Assembly (NCBI GenBank): GCA_036734025.1 | Contig: DAIMZI010000002.1 | Coordinates: 1 to 64,000 of the forward strand | Direction: 5' to 3' | Length of the DNA stretch: 64,000 nt | Origin: DAIMZI01 sp036734025 | GTDB lineage: Bacteria; Pseudomonadota; Alphaproteobacteria; Rhizobiales; Rhodomicrobiaceae | Made by a program: the position numbers and the translations under genes | Part shown: piece after piece, positions 26,435 through 35,285 of the stretch | Layout: each line of letters begins with the position of its first letter | How positions within the stretch are numbered: position 1 is the stretch's first letter | The notes under the pieces: model-generated | What the model was told of the DNA's origin: nothing | Databases searched by the model: none | The model's input: the letters and a program-made list of their open reading frames with translations, nothing else

Positions 26435-27049
26435 TTGAACAAGGGGCGAGAGGCATTCCGTACGATCAGCGAGGTCGCGGCGGAACTTGACGTGCCAAAG
26501 CACGTATTGAGATTTTGGGAAACACGTTTTTCACAGATCAAGCCGATGAAGAGGGGCGGCGGGCGGCGCTATTACCGGCCCGAAGATGTCGATCTGCTGC
26601 GCGGCATCCGCACGCTGCTGCACGAGGACGGCTATACGATCAAGGGTCTGCAACGAGTGCTTCGCCAGAACGGCGTGGCTTATGTCAAGAATTGCTGGCG
26701 CGCGCCAAACACCAAGCCGGCCGCCCCCGAAGCTTCGAAAGGTCACGACATCCCCGATCTGGCGGGCGAAGCAGCCGAGCATGCGCGCCGCGCCGCGCGC
26801 CAGCAAAGGGCAACGACGGACGACCTTGCGCGTGTCAGGACCAAATCGCCTCTTCCCCAGGCGGCAAGCACATGTGATGCCCAGACTGGCGAAGATGCCA
26901 AAGCTGGTAAAGATACCAAAGCTGACAAAAGCGGCGGGCCGAGACTTTCAGGGTCCGAACGCCGCGTCCTTGAAGCCATACTCGAAGAGCTCGAAGGCTG
27001 CCGCAGCCTGCTTGCAAGCGTAAACGAGCCATGCGACACATCCAGATAG
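26435..27049 (+). CDS. MerR family transcriptional regulator
   Basis: The 204-residue protein has an N-terminal MerR-type winged helix (about 8-80): TISEVAAELDVPKHVLRFWE, RRYYRPEDVDLL and LLHEDGYTIKGLQRVL. The C-terminal half is low-complexity and charged with no metal-binding cysteines. The start is a TTG at 26435 with GAGG 8 nt before it; no in-frame ATG lies ahead of the conserved helix. This is the standard MerR gene after ihfA in alphaproteobacteria; its regulon is not known to me. Confidence 0.88.
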   Translation: MNKGREAFRTISEVAAELDVPKHVLRFWETRFSQIKPMKRGGGRRYYRPEDVDLLRGIRTLLHEDGYTIKGLQRVLRQNGVAYVKNCWRAPNTKPAAPEASKGHDIPDLAGEAAEHARRAARQQRATTDDLARVRTKSPLPQAASTCDAQTGEDAKAGKDTKADKSGGPRLSGSERRVLEAILEELEGCRSLLASVNEPCDTSR

Positions 27050-27121
27050 CTATTGACCCGCTCTGGTCAGCCGGGCAAGATCACGTCGCTTCCGGCATTT
27101 CGCCGATGACAGCACCGTGAT

Positions 27122-27199
27122 CGGAGCGTAGCGCAGCCCGGTTAGCGCACCGGTCTGGGGGACCGGGGGTCGTGGGTTCGAATCCCGCCGCTCCGACCA
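27122..27199 (+). tRNA. tRNA-Pro (anticodon GGG)
   Basis: A full cloverleaf can be drawn. The acceptor arms CGGAGCG and CGCTCCG pair over 7 bp. The anticodon stem is CCGGT/ACCGG with loop CTGGGGG, which places anticodon GGG. The T arm has the TTCGAAT loop. The encoded 3' CCA is at 27197-27199, after discriminator A. It reads proline codon CCC/CCU. Confidence 0.95.
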
Positions 27200-27623
27200 T
27201 TCGCCGCCTTTTTTTCCTGATTATCAAAGACCAACCGATCGAGCGGCAATGCATGGCCGGCTCAGCCTTGCGGCTGCACGCCCCTGTTCGGATGACCCGA
27301 CAGCTCCCGGCTGACACGTCACCGGCACATCTGCGCGCAAAAGCTTCCGTAATACGTGCTTTGTTCTCCACACGTGATTTATGTTGCATTCAAGCCGCAT
27401 TTTTCTCCTTTCACGTGATTTGAAGCGCCTCTAGGCTGGTAAAACCGAAGGTCATGCAAGCAGGACGCGCAATACTGGCGTTTCTCCTGCCATCGGCCTC
27501 AGGGGCAAAAGCTGTTCAGCGCCGGATGGGGGCTCTGAGTACGACGCTTGTTTGCGTAACAGTCAATAATGAGGCAGTGGGGCTTTTCCCAAAGCTTCTG
27601 TAAATAATGTTATGGGGTGCGTG
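27200..27623. other. Intergenic region between tRNA-Pro and the pilus operon
   Basis: This 424-bp non-coding region must carry the pilus operon promoter. A T-run just after the tRNA (27208 onward) could end its transcript. It contains two CACGTGATTT elements (listed separately). No reliable ORF is present; the short frames here have no family features. Confidence 0.5.
27371..27421. repeat. Two CACGTGATTT direct repeats, 41 bp apart
   Basis: CACGTGATTT occurs at 27371 and again at 27412, each with a palindromic CACGTG core, about four helical turns apart and about 200 bp ahead of the pilus subunit gene. A third related TACGTG lies just before. Operator-like spacing is suggestive, but no regulator is known. 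Confidence 0.5.
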
Positions 27624-28190
27624 ATGCGTTACTTAAGTAAATCTCTTCTGGGCACTGGCGTGGCGGGAGTTATCGGGGCAGCCGCCATGATGACCGGCGC
27701 CGGGCATGCGGACACGGTCAAGGAATTTCTGCTGCAAGCCGACGTGCCGGGAACCTGCGCGTTCGCGGCGCCCGACCAGGAACTGGTCACAGTTTCCATC
27801 GTCAACGGCGAGCCGGACACATCGCCGATCAATCTTTCGGCCACATTCAGTTGCAATATGCCCGTGCAGATTTCGATGACATCCTACTATGGCGCCCTGT
27901 GGGCGAGCAGTTTCGATTACTCCGAGGCAACTTTCCAGCGCCATATCGACTACACGGCAAGTCTCAGCGTGATCAATGCGCAAGCCACCAGCAGTATGGA
28001 TACGACCACCCATGCAGACAAGGGTACGGCCGGCCTTGCTGCGGCTTATCTGGGCGTCAATGTAAACGAGCTTCTTGCGAGCCAGGAGCTTCAACTCGTC
28101 GTGACGCCCCTGCCGGTAGCGTCGGGCAACGTTCTGCCCTACGGCACTTATCAGGATCTGATCACCATTGAACTGGTGCCGAACTTCTAG
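27624..28190 (+). CDS. Spore coat U-like pilus subunit
   Basis: This 188-residue exported protein has a signal peptide cleaved near AGHA-DT and two cysteines (C45 in GTCAF, C77 in FSCNMPVQ) that probably form the disulfide of an SCPU/pilin Ig-like fold. The C-terminus is YGTYQDLITIELVPNF, the alternating pattern of the last pilin strand. It is the first gene of a subunit-chaperone-usher-tip operon and is likely the major rod subunit of an archaic (Csu-like) pilus. The ATG at 27624 has GGGGTG in front; an ATG at 27612 is an alternative. Confidence 0.7.
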   Translation: MRYLSKSLLGTGVAGVIGAAAMMTGAGHADTVKEFLLQADVPGTCAFAAPDQELVTVSIVNGEPDTSPINLSATFSCNMPVQISMTSYYGALWASSFDYSEATFQRHIDYTASLSVINAQATSSMDTTTHADKGTAGLAAAYLGVNVNELLASQELQLVVTPLPVASGNVLPYGTYQDLITIELVPNF

Positions 28191-28280
28191 GCGAGGCTCC
28201 GGCGGCGGCGACAAGCCTGCTGCCGGCTCCTGTGCTTGTGATTTCGGTCAAGTCGGGTTCTTTTCCAGGATCGCTGATCA

Positions 28281-29057
28281 ATGATACTTCGCCTCTTCCG
28301 GGCGGCAACGCTGGCGGTGTTCACCGCAACAAGCGCCGCATTGCTTGCAAGCCTGAGCCTTGCATCGGGCGTTTACGCCATGAGCGTCACGCCTCTTTAT
28401 GTCGAACTGGTTTCGGCCGGCTCGCAAAGCCGCGCCGCCATCAAGGTGACCAATACCTCGGCGCTGCCATTACCTGTCGAAGCCGTCATCAAGCGCATCA
28501 CGCTGGATGAAGACGGTGTTCAGCACGAGGCCGAAGATGGCGCCGATGATTTCCTCATCGTTCCGGCCCAGGCGATGATCGCGCCGGGAGCGACCCAGGT
28601 GCTGCGCGTGCAATGGGTAGGCGAGCCGCTGCTTGCCGAGAGCCGGACTTATCGGTTCGCCATCGTCCAGCTTCCAGTCAGCGCGCCGGCAGAAAACACC
28701 CAGTCGCTTCAGGTGGTCTTCAGCTTCGGCGTCATTATCAATGTCGCCCCGCCGAAAGGCGCTCCGGCGCTGGAAATGACTGGCGCCCGGGTCATCGACG
28801 AGCCCAGCGGCAAACGCCGCGCGGCGGTGATCGTGCGCAATCCCTCCAGCGTCCATGCGCTGTTCAGCGAGGCAACAGTGCATCTGTCATCGGGTGCATG
28901 GCGTCAAAGCCTGTCGCCATCCGAGCTACGCGCCAGTCTGGGGCTTGGGCTGGTGCAGCCCGGCGTTTCACGGCGCTTCACACTGCCGCTCGACCTGCCC
29001 CGCGAGGTCGCGACGATCGAGGCTCGTATCGACTTCGCGCCGCCGGCGCGGCGTTGA
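28281..29057 (+). CDS. Pilus periplasmic chaperone (PapD-like)
   Basis: The 258-residue protein has a signal peptide ending SGVYA, then a two-domain Ig-like periplasmic chaperone. Features include SVTPLYVELVSAGSQSRAA with the alternating hydrophobic pattern, a basic residue in the cleft, and LIVPAQAMIAPGATQVLRVQW that corresponds to the F1-G1 region used for donor-strand complementation. It delivers folded subunits to the usher. About 90 bp separates it from the subunit gene and the usher starts about 90 bp after it. Confidence 0.82.
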   Translation: MILRLFRAATLAVFTATSAALLASLSLASGVYAMSVTPLYVELVSAGSQSRAAIKVTNTSALPLPVEAVIKRITLDEDGVQHEAEDGADDFLIVPAQAMIAPGATQVLRVQWVGEPLLAESRTYRFAIVQLPVSAPAENTQSLQVVFSFGVIINVAPPKGAPALEMTGARVIDEPSGKRRAAVIVRNPSSVHALFSEATVHLSSGAWRQSLSPSELRASLGLGLVQPGVSRRFTLPLDLPREVATIEARIDFAPPARR

Positions 29058-29150
29058 GCACGCGCCAGCTTCAAGGCGCACGACGGCTTGGCACGACGAT
29101 ATGGGGCGTGCTGTTCGAAGGTGGGGGACGTGAGACGGGCGCAAACGACA

Positions 29151-31808
29151 ATGCCGGCCCGCGCCGGCCTGAAGCGCCACGCAGGCGGGCTGCACCCAGC
29201 CGGAGCCATCGGCCGCACGTTAGCATGCCTGCTGTTCGGCTTTGCGCTAGTGATAGCCCAGCCCGCAACCCCCGCCATCAGCCAGAGCGCGGACGCCGGT
29301 CCGCAGCCGCGGCGATTGCCTTTCGCGCGCATTATGGAGGCTCCGCGCCTCAACCCCAGCGGGCGGATGATCTCGCTTGCCGTGAGCCTGAAGGACGGCG
29401 ACCGTCATCTTGGTGAAATCACGATCCGCGTCGCGCCCGACGATGCAATCGGCGTCGCCGCCAATGAGCTTATCAGCGCCGCAGGCCCGCTCTTGCGCCA
29501 CGAAGAGATCGAGAAAATCGAGGCTCTTGCCGGTGAAGACGGCTTCATTGCTCTTTCGCGCCTGACATCAGATACGCTTGAGGCCAGATTTGACAGGGCC
29601 CTCATGAACCTGCACATCGCGCCGCGCATCGAACAGCGCCGACGCGGCCTGGTGCGCCTTGGCGGCCCGCGCGCGCGCGATCTGTCCGACATTTCCCAGC
29701 CCGCCAAGCTAAGTGCCTATGTCAATCTGCGCGGTGCAGTCGATCACATAGCCACCTCGGCAAGCGGTGACACCGGTCTGCGCGCGCCGCGTCTGGATAT
29801 CGAGACGGCTGTGCGTGTCGATGGTGTGGTGCTGGAAGCCGAAGCTACATTTGACGGCGATCCCGAGAACAGTTCGACCTTCGAAAAGGGCCTGACCCAC
29901 GGGCGCTTCGTGCGCCGCGGCACACGGCTTGTGCATGATGAGCCCGAAGATGCGCTGCGCATCCAGGCTGGCGACATCGGGCCGCTGGTAAGCGGGCTCC
30001 AGCGCAGTTCCGACATGCTTGGCGTGTCGATCGAACATGCCCCGCGCAAGCTGCGTCCGGGTGAAAACATTCGTCCTACCGGGCGCAGTTCGTTTCGCAT
30101 CGAACGCCCGTCAACGGTACAGATCAGGCTCAACGGGCTGATGGTCCGCCAGATAAGGCTGTTGCCGGGCGAATATGATCTGCGCGATCTGCCGCTGCGT
30201 GGCGGCTCCAACGAGATCGAACTCGTGATAACCGATGATGTCGGGGACACGCGCACCATCGCCTTCACCAGTCACTATGACACATCCCTGCTCGCGCCCG
30301 AGGCAAGCGAATGGGCCTTGTCGGCGGGCGTGCTTTCCGATTTTGACGGCACGCGGCTTGTCTATGATGCCGGCAAGCCTGCGATATCGGGTTTTTATCG
30401 CACAGGCATTACCAGCGAGCTTACCGCGGAAATCAATCTTCAGGCCGACAGCGATGCAGTGATGACGGGGATCGGTTCGCTGCACGCAACCTCATACGGG
30501 TTCTTCGCGATACAGACAGCCGCCAGCCTGCACGCCGATGCCGGGGCCGGCGCTGCCCTCGACATCGATTGGGACATGCTGCGCGCGCTCGATTGGGCCA
30601 CAGGCCAGACGCTGCTGCTATCGGCGCGCCTGCGCACGCTGAATTTTGCCACGCCGGGCATCATCGATCCATTCGAGGATCACTGGATGAGCCTGTTCGC
30701 CACATATACAAGGCCCCTTTCGAGCGATGTCTACGCGACCCTGCATGGGCGTTATTCGTTCGGCTTTGATGAGCCCGGCGATGATGGCAAGAGCGATGAA
30801 TACAGTGTGGGCATGACGGTTTCCACCGGCCTTACGCCGACACTCGGCCTTGGGGTATCGCTCAGCTATTCCAGCGAGATCGGCACCGACACCGGCGCGC
30901 TGTCTCGCGGCGATGAAGTCCAGATGCTCGTTTCGATGTCCTGGCGCCCGGAAATGGGCAGCTATGTGCGCGCCCAGCAATCGGTGGTCGATCAGACAGC
31001 CAGCGTCGCCGTCGGCAAGACCGTCGGCCGCGGCGTCGGCCAATGGTCCACGCATCTGGAAGTCTCCCATGACGAGACGCTCTCGCAAACCGATCTGAGC
31101 GGCGCCCTCAGCTATACCGGCAACCGCGCAATCGTGAGTGTGCGCCACACGGCAAGCGTGGACGCGTTTACAGCCGATCCGTTCGACGCCAGTTTCACCG
31201 ATCAGCGCACCACCATGCGCATCGACACCGCATTTGCCTTCGCCGACGGCATGGTGGCGATGGGGCTCCCGATCGTCGGCAGCTATGCCATCCTCGATAT
31301 GCACGACAGCCTGGCGGACAAGAGTTTTTTCGTGGGCCGGCACGAGCATATCCGCGCCAGATCCGATTTTCTCGGCCCGGCATTGCTGAGTTCGATGCCG
31401 GTCTATTCGGACACCCAGATCGGCTTTGATGTCGACGACCTGCCCCCGGGCTATGATCTGGGCGCCGGACAGTTCAGCATCCATGCGCCTTACAAAGCGG
31501 GCTATGGACTGGTCATCGGATCGGCGAGCTCAGTCTCGATGTTCGGCACGCTGCAAGACGTGCAAGACGCCCCCGTCGCACTCATCACGGGAACCGCCCG
31601 CAAGGCCGAGGGAGACGGCCCACAGGTGGAAATCTTCACCAATGGCGCTGGCCGCTTCGTTGCTCAGGGGCTGGCACCGGGCCGGTGGGTGATCGAGATC
31701 GCGTCAGAACCGCCGATGATCTTCGCATTCGAAATTCCCGAAGACACGATCGGGCTTCACCGGGCAGGTACGCTCAAGCCTTCGGTAACCGCAAGCGCAC
31801 AGAATTAG
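29151..31808 (+). CDS. Fimbrial outer membrane usher protein
   Basis: This 885-residue outer-membrane protein has an N-terminal signal region (ends near PAIS-QS) and a long barrel. The plug-like section has the segment RPSTVQIRLNGLMVR followed by PGEYDLRDLPLRGGSNEIE, corresponding to the usher PGPF.I.DL signature. The C-terminus holds a small beta domain with GRFVAQGLAPGRWVIE. It assembles pilins at the cell surface. An upstream TTG at 29088 would add an unlikely leader before the signal peptide. The sequence is divergent from enterobacterial ushers, and the role is supported by the operon. Confidence 0.8.
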   Translation: MPARAGLKRHAGGLHPAGAIGRTLACLLFGFALVIAQPATPAISQSADAGPQPRRLPFARIMEAPRLNPSGRMISLAVSLKDGDRHLGEITIRVAPDDAIGVAANELISAAGPLLRHEEIEKIEALAGEDGFIALSRLTSDTLEARFDRALMNLHIAPRIEQRRRGLVRLGGPRARDLSDISQPAKLSAYVNLRGAVDHIATSASGDTGLRAPRLDIETAVRVDGVVLEAEATFDGDPENSSTFEKGLTHGRFVRRGTRLVHDEPEDALRIQAGDIGPLVSGLQRSSDMLGVSIEHAPRKLRPGENIRPTGRSSFRIERPSTVQIRLNGLMVRQIRLLPGEYDLRDLPLRGGSNEIELVITDDVGDTRTIAFTSHYDTSLLAPEASEWALSAGVLSDFDGTRLVYDAGKPAISGFYRTGITSELTAEINLQADSDAVMTGIGSLHATSYGFFAIQTAASLHADAGAGAALDIDWDMLRALDWATGQTLLLSARLRTLNFATPGIIDPFEDHWMSLFATYTRPLSSDVYATLHGRYSFGFDEPGDDGKSDEYSVGMTVSTGLTPTLGLGVSLSYSSEIGTDTGALSRGDEVQMLVSMSWRPEMGSYVRAQQSVVDQTASVAVGKTVGRGVGQWSTHLEVSHDETLSQTDLSGALSYTGNRAIVSVRHTASVDAFTADPFDASFTDQRTTMRIDTAFAFADGMVAMGLPIVGSYAILDMHDSLADKSFFVGRHEHIRARSDFLGPALLSSMPVYSDTQIGFDVDDLPPGYDLGAGQFSIHAPYKAGYGLVIGSASSVSMFGTLQDVQDAPVALITGTARKAEGDGPQVEIFTNGAGRFVAQGLAPGRWVIEIASEPPMIFAFEIPEDTIGLHRAGTLKPSVTASAQN

Positions 31809-31816
31809 GACGGGCC

Positions 31817-32761
31817 ATGCAGCGCATCCTGATCATCCTCGCATTTTGCATCGCCAGTGTACCGGCGCACGCGCTGGCGTGTACCGGCGCTGCCGGCATC
31901 GGCATTTCGGGTTCGACCCTCTTTGATCTGAGCGAGAGCTATGATCCTTTCAGTATCGCCGATCTGACCGAGACCCAGACCATGGTCGTGACCAATCAGT
32001 CGGAAGAACCGTGCGAGATCTCCGTCATATTCGCCACGACTGCCGGCACGCCGAAGCTTCGCGCGGGGGGCCGGGAACTCGATTACCGCATCGAGACCCC
32101 GGGCGGCGCCACATTCGTCGTTCCTGCAAGCGCGACCGGCGCACCCGGCCATAACGCCTACGAGATCCTGCTTGATCCGGGCGTGAGCGCGGCCATTGAC
32201 TTTCGCCTGCGCATAAAGGCCGGGCAGATGACCGGGCCGGGCCTATACCGCGACACGGACACCGCGCTTGCCATCCACGGGCTCGCTCCGGGCGGAGACA
32301 AGCTGTTGCTGGGCGTTCAGCCGCTCGTTTTTTCAGCGGATGTGCGCGCAGTGTGCGTGCTGCCCGATGCCGACCCGATGCTGCTGGATCTGAGCGGGCT
32401 GATCGGCGCCGACAGCCTGCCAGTCGCAGGCACTCACGCGGTCCGGCTGAACGAGGTCGCCTGCAACATGCCCGTGCAGGTGCTGCTATCGGGCGATCCG
32501 CTGCGTCTGGATGCAGGCATGCAAAGCCCGGCCGGGTTGGATGATTTCATCAATGTGGAGGCGCGTGCAAGCTTCGGAGCGGCACACGCGCATCTGGTGA
32601 CCGAGACTGCGAGCACCATGACGGCGGTCTCGCCCGAGCCCTCGGCCGTTCAGGATCTCGCCGGCATGATCGATCTGGACATAGGCCTGGTACGTGCGCG
32701 AAAGCTCATGTCGGGGAGTTACAGTTCGGTACTGACGCTTACCCTCAGTCCGCGCCCTTGA
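31817..32761 (+). CDS. Two-domain spore coat U-like pilus tip protein
   Basis: The 314-residue protein has a short signal peptide (ends PAHALA) and two beta-rich halves. The second half contains VACNMPVQVLL, the same CNMPVQ motif as the first subunit, plus a terminal YSSVLTLTLSPRP strand. The first half carries cysteines in ACTGAA and EPCEIS. Such two-domain tip proteins end archaic chaperone-usher operons (CsuE-like). The ATG is 8 bp after the usher stop with AGGA in front. Adhesin specificity cannot be read from sequence. Confidence 0.68.
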   Translation: MQRILIILAFCIASVPAHALACTGAAGIGISGSTLFDLSESYDPFSIADLTETQTMVVTNQSEEPCEISVIFATTAGTPKLRAGGRELDYRIETPGGATFVVPASATGAPGHNAYEILLDPGVSAAIDFRLRIKAGQMTGPGLYRDTDTALAIHGLAPGGDKLLLGVQPLVFSADVRAVCVLPDADPMLLDLSGLIGADSLPVAGTHAVRLNEVACNMPVQVLLSGDPLRLDAGMQSPAGLDDFINVEARASFGAAHAHLVTETASTMTAVSPEPSAVQDLAGMIDLDIGLVRARKLMSGSYSSVLTLTLSPRP

Positions 32762-32805
32762 AGGCTGCCCGCAACTCCTTGCGCCCGACCCTCTTGCGCC
32801 CGCCC

Positions 32806-34347
32806 CTAATGGCCAGGATCGCTGAACAGCGCATCATAGCTGCGGCGCAACTCGACCTTTTGCACCTTGCCCATGGCGTTGCGGGGAAGCTGATCGACGA
32901 ACAGCACCTTCTTGGGGAGCTTGAACCTTGCAAGGCGCACGGACAGCAAGCGGATGATCTCGCTCTCGCTGAGTGGCGCGCCGGGGCCGCGCGTGGCGAC
33001 AGCCACGACACCCTCGCCGAAATCGGGATGGGGCACGCCAAACACCGCTGACTCGCCAATGCACTCCAGCCCGTCAAGCTCAAGCTCGACCTCTTTGGGA
33101 TAAACGTTGAGCCCGCCGCTGATGATCATGTCCTTCTCGCGCCCGACGATACTGAGCCGTCCATCGGGCGACAGGATGCCCTGATCGCCGGTTATCAGAT
33201 AGCCGTCGTGCGCGAAGGTTTCGGCGGTCTTGTCGGGACGATTCCAATAGCCCTTGAAGACGTTCGGCCCGCTCACCTCGACCATGCCCACTTCATCAGG
33301 GCCGAGAACCCGCCCCTCGGCATTGGTAATGCGCACCGAAATTCCCGGCAGGGGATAGCCCACCGTGCCCGGCAGCCGCTCGCCATCATACGGGTTGGAG
33401 GTGATCATCCCAGCCTCGGTCATGCCATAGCGCTCAAGGATCCTGTGGCGGGTTCGCGCTTCGAAGTCGCGGTGGGTCGAGGTGAGCAGCGGCGCCGAGC
33501 CGGCCGTGAACAGCCGCATCCCCGCGCACAGGTCAGCATCGAAATCATCGCGCTCCAGCAGGCGGGCATAATGGGTCGGCACGCCCATCATGACGGTGGC
33601 CTCAGGTAGCAGCCGCACCGCCTCGTCGAGATCGGGGCGCGGCAGCCAGATGATCGACGAGCCATTGTAAAGGGCGGTTCCCAGCGCCACGAACAGTCCA
33701 TGGACATGGTAGATCGGCAAAAGATGCAGCAGCACGTCGCCGGGCTGGAAATGCCAGGCCCGCCAAAGCGCCTCGATGTTCGAGCCGATGTTGGCGTGGG
33801 TGATCATGGCGCCCTTGGGCTTGCCGGTCGTGCCCGAGGTATAGATGATGCAGGCCGTGTCATCACCAGCGCGCGCCACGCTATCGCTCTCATCACCGGC
33901 CGCTTCCGCCAGATCGCTCAGCGAGCCCGAACTGTCTGCCGCCAGCGTCTCCAGGGCAACACCGCTTGCGCCGGCCGCTTCGCGCAACAGATCGCGGGCC
34001 TGCGGCACGACCACGGCCAGCGCGGGGCGTGCATCATCAAGAAAGAATGCCATCTCGGCCGGGGTATAGGCCGAATTGAGCGGCGTATATACCGCACCGA
34101 TCTTGAGCGTGGCGAGAAACAGCGCGAGGTTGGCTATGGATTTGTCGACCTGTACGCAAACGCGGTCGCCAGGATGGATACCGAGCCCCGTCAAGGCATT
34201 GGCGAATTTGGCAACGAGCCTGCGCAAGCGCTTGTAGCCGAGCTGCGGGCCGAGCCTGTCGGAGAATTTGTCGGGGACCGTTATCGCGGCATGATCGTCA
34301 GCCGGGAAACGGGCTTCCAGGACATCGTATACATTTGCGCTCGGCAT
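32806..34347 (-). CDS. matB: Malonyl-CoA synthetase
   Basis: The 513-residue acyl-adenylate-forming enzyme makes malonyl-CoA from malonate, CoA and ATP. The adenylation motif YTSGTTGKPKG is at 169-179. Other motifs include LLPIYHVHGLFVALG, RYGMTEAGMITSNPYDGERLPG and DMIISGGLNVYPKEVE, with the C-terminal catalytic-lysine motif GKVQK. The closest family is MatB. It follows matR on the minus strand (45 bp gap), divergent from the transporter/decarboxylase genes, so all components of malonate use are together. Confidence 0.9.
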   Translation of the reverse strand: MPSANVYDVLEARFPADDHAAITVPDKFSDRLGPQLGYKRLRRLVAKFANALTGLGIHPGDRVCVQVDKSIANLALFLATLKIGAVYTPLNSAYTPAEMAFFLDDARPALAVVVPQARDLLREAAGASGVALETLAADSSGSLSDLAEAAGDESDSVARAGDDTACIIYTSGTTGKPKGAMITHANIGSNIEALWRAWHFQPGDVLLHLLPIYHVHGLFVALGTALYNGSSIIWLPRPDLDEAVRLLPEATVMMGVPTHYARLLERDDFDADLCAGMRLFTAGSAPLLTSTHRDFEARTRHRILERYGMTEAGMITSNPYDGERLPGTVGYPLPGISVRITNAEGRVLGPDEVGMVEVSGPNVFKGYWNRPDKTAETFAHDGYLITGDQGILSPDGRLSIVGREKDMIISGGLNVYPKEVELELDGLECIGESAVFGVPHPDFGEGVVAVATRGPGAPLSESEIIRLLSVRLARFKLPKKVLFVDQLPRNAMGKVQKVELRRSYDALFSDPGH

Positions 34348-34392
34348 ATTTCGTCTTGACCCGGTTTGCGCCAGCTTCAGCGCGTTTGTGCC

Positions 34393-35103
34393 TCAGACGG
34401 TGTCGCCGGGCACGACCGTCCGCCCCCGCGCCTGCTGTTGTGTGCCAGCAAGAAATTGCGGTGGCACGCTTGAGATGAAAGCGGAGATATTGGTGCCCTG
34501 AACGTCGATATGCGCGCGAATTTCGCTTTCTGCGCGCGCTGCATCACCCTGGCTGATCGCCTCGACTATGCGCTCATGCTCGCGAAAGGACTCTCTCGGG
34601 CGGTTGTTGCGGTGAAGCTGGCACCTGCGATAAGGTGAAAGCCGATTACGCAAGAATTGTGTCTGTTCGGCACAATAGCTGTTGTGGCTCGCCTGATAGA
34701 TGGCGTCATGAAAGCGGTTGTTGGCGTGGTAGAAACCGTCCGGGTCACGGGCTTCGACGAACTCGCGGCAGGCTTCATGGGCGTCGCGTATGTACTGGAT
34801 TTCGCTTTGCGATGCGCGTTCGGCGGCAAACCGCGCGCAGACGCCCTCCATCACCGACATCAACTCGAACATTTCCAGCAGTTGCGGGATGCTGAGCCGG
34901 GCGACTTCCGCGCTGCGATGGGGTCTGATGTCAACGAGGCCAGAAGCTGCGAGCTGACGCAAGGCTTCTCGCACCGGCGTGCGCGAAGTGCCATAACGCT
35001 GGGCCAGGCGGCTCTCATCGAGCCGTTCTCCCGGGTGCAGCCGGAACATCAGTATGTCTTGTTCGAGTTCAAGCTTAAGTCGTTCAGCAGTCGATGAAGC
35101 CAT
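34393..35103 (-). CDS. matR: GntR family regulator (FCD domain), probable MatR
   Basis: This 236-residue FadR-subfamily GntR protein has a winged helix (about 8-72, with LDESRLAQRYGTSRTPVREALRQLA) and a helical FCD ligand-binding domain (about 80-215) including HxxxD/H-type metal-binding residues such as NRFHDAIY and HERIVEA. Its place between matB and the divergent transporter genes indicates that it is the malonate-responsive regulator. A candidate operator lies at 35183-35211. The effector is inferred as malonate or malonyl-CoA from context. Confidence 0.82.
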   Translation of the reverse strand: MASSTAERLKLELEQDILMFRLHPGERLDESRLAQRYGTSRTPVREALRQLAASGLVDIRPHRSAEVARLSIPQLLEMFELMSVMEGVCARFAAERASQSEIQYIRDAHEACREFVEARDPDGFYHANNRFHDAIYQASHNSYCAEQTQFLRNRLSPYRRCQLHRNNRPRESFREHERIVEAISQGDAARAESEIRAHIDVQGTNISAFISSVPPQFLAGTQQQARGRTVVPGDTV

Positions 35104-35182
35104 TGTTTTTGTACGCCGTTTTATCTAGTCAGACCTGCCTGGTCCCTTCCCGCCCCGGAAGTTCGCTCCACTGGAGTTTCGG

Positions 35183-35211
35183 TCGTATACAAATGTTTTC
35201 ATGATGTACAC
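35183..35211. promoter_or_regulatory. Putative MatR operator in the matR-TRAP intergenic region
   Basis: TCGTATACAA (35183-35192; complement TTGTATACGA) and a nearby TGTACAC (35205-35211) lie about 80-100 bp ahead of the binding-protein gene. The first closely resembles, by memory, the TTGTA/TACACGA-type operator described for rhizobial MatR. The AT-rich stretch after it (35214-35225) may hold the -10 element. Not confirmed. Confidence 0.4.
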
Positions 35212-35285
35212 ACTATGATATAAGATCTACATCCAAAGCGTCTCTTAAGCAAGGGCGCAAAAGCGATCAGGGAGGTTTTGACTGC

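Noticed and set aside
27122..32761. Genomic island inserted at tRNA-Pro
   Set aside because: No integrase and no second copy of the tRNA 3' end was noticed; the pilus operon could simply be a neighbour.
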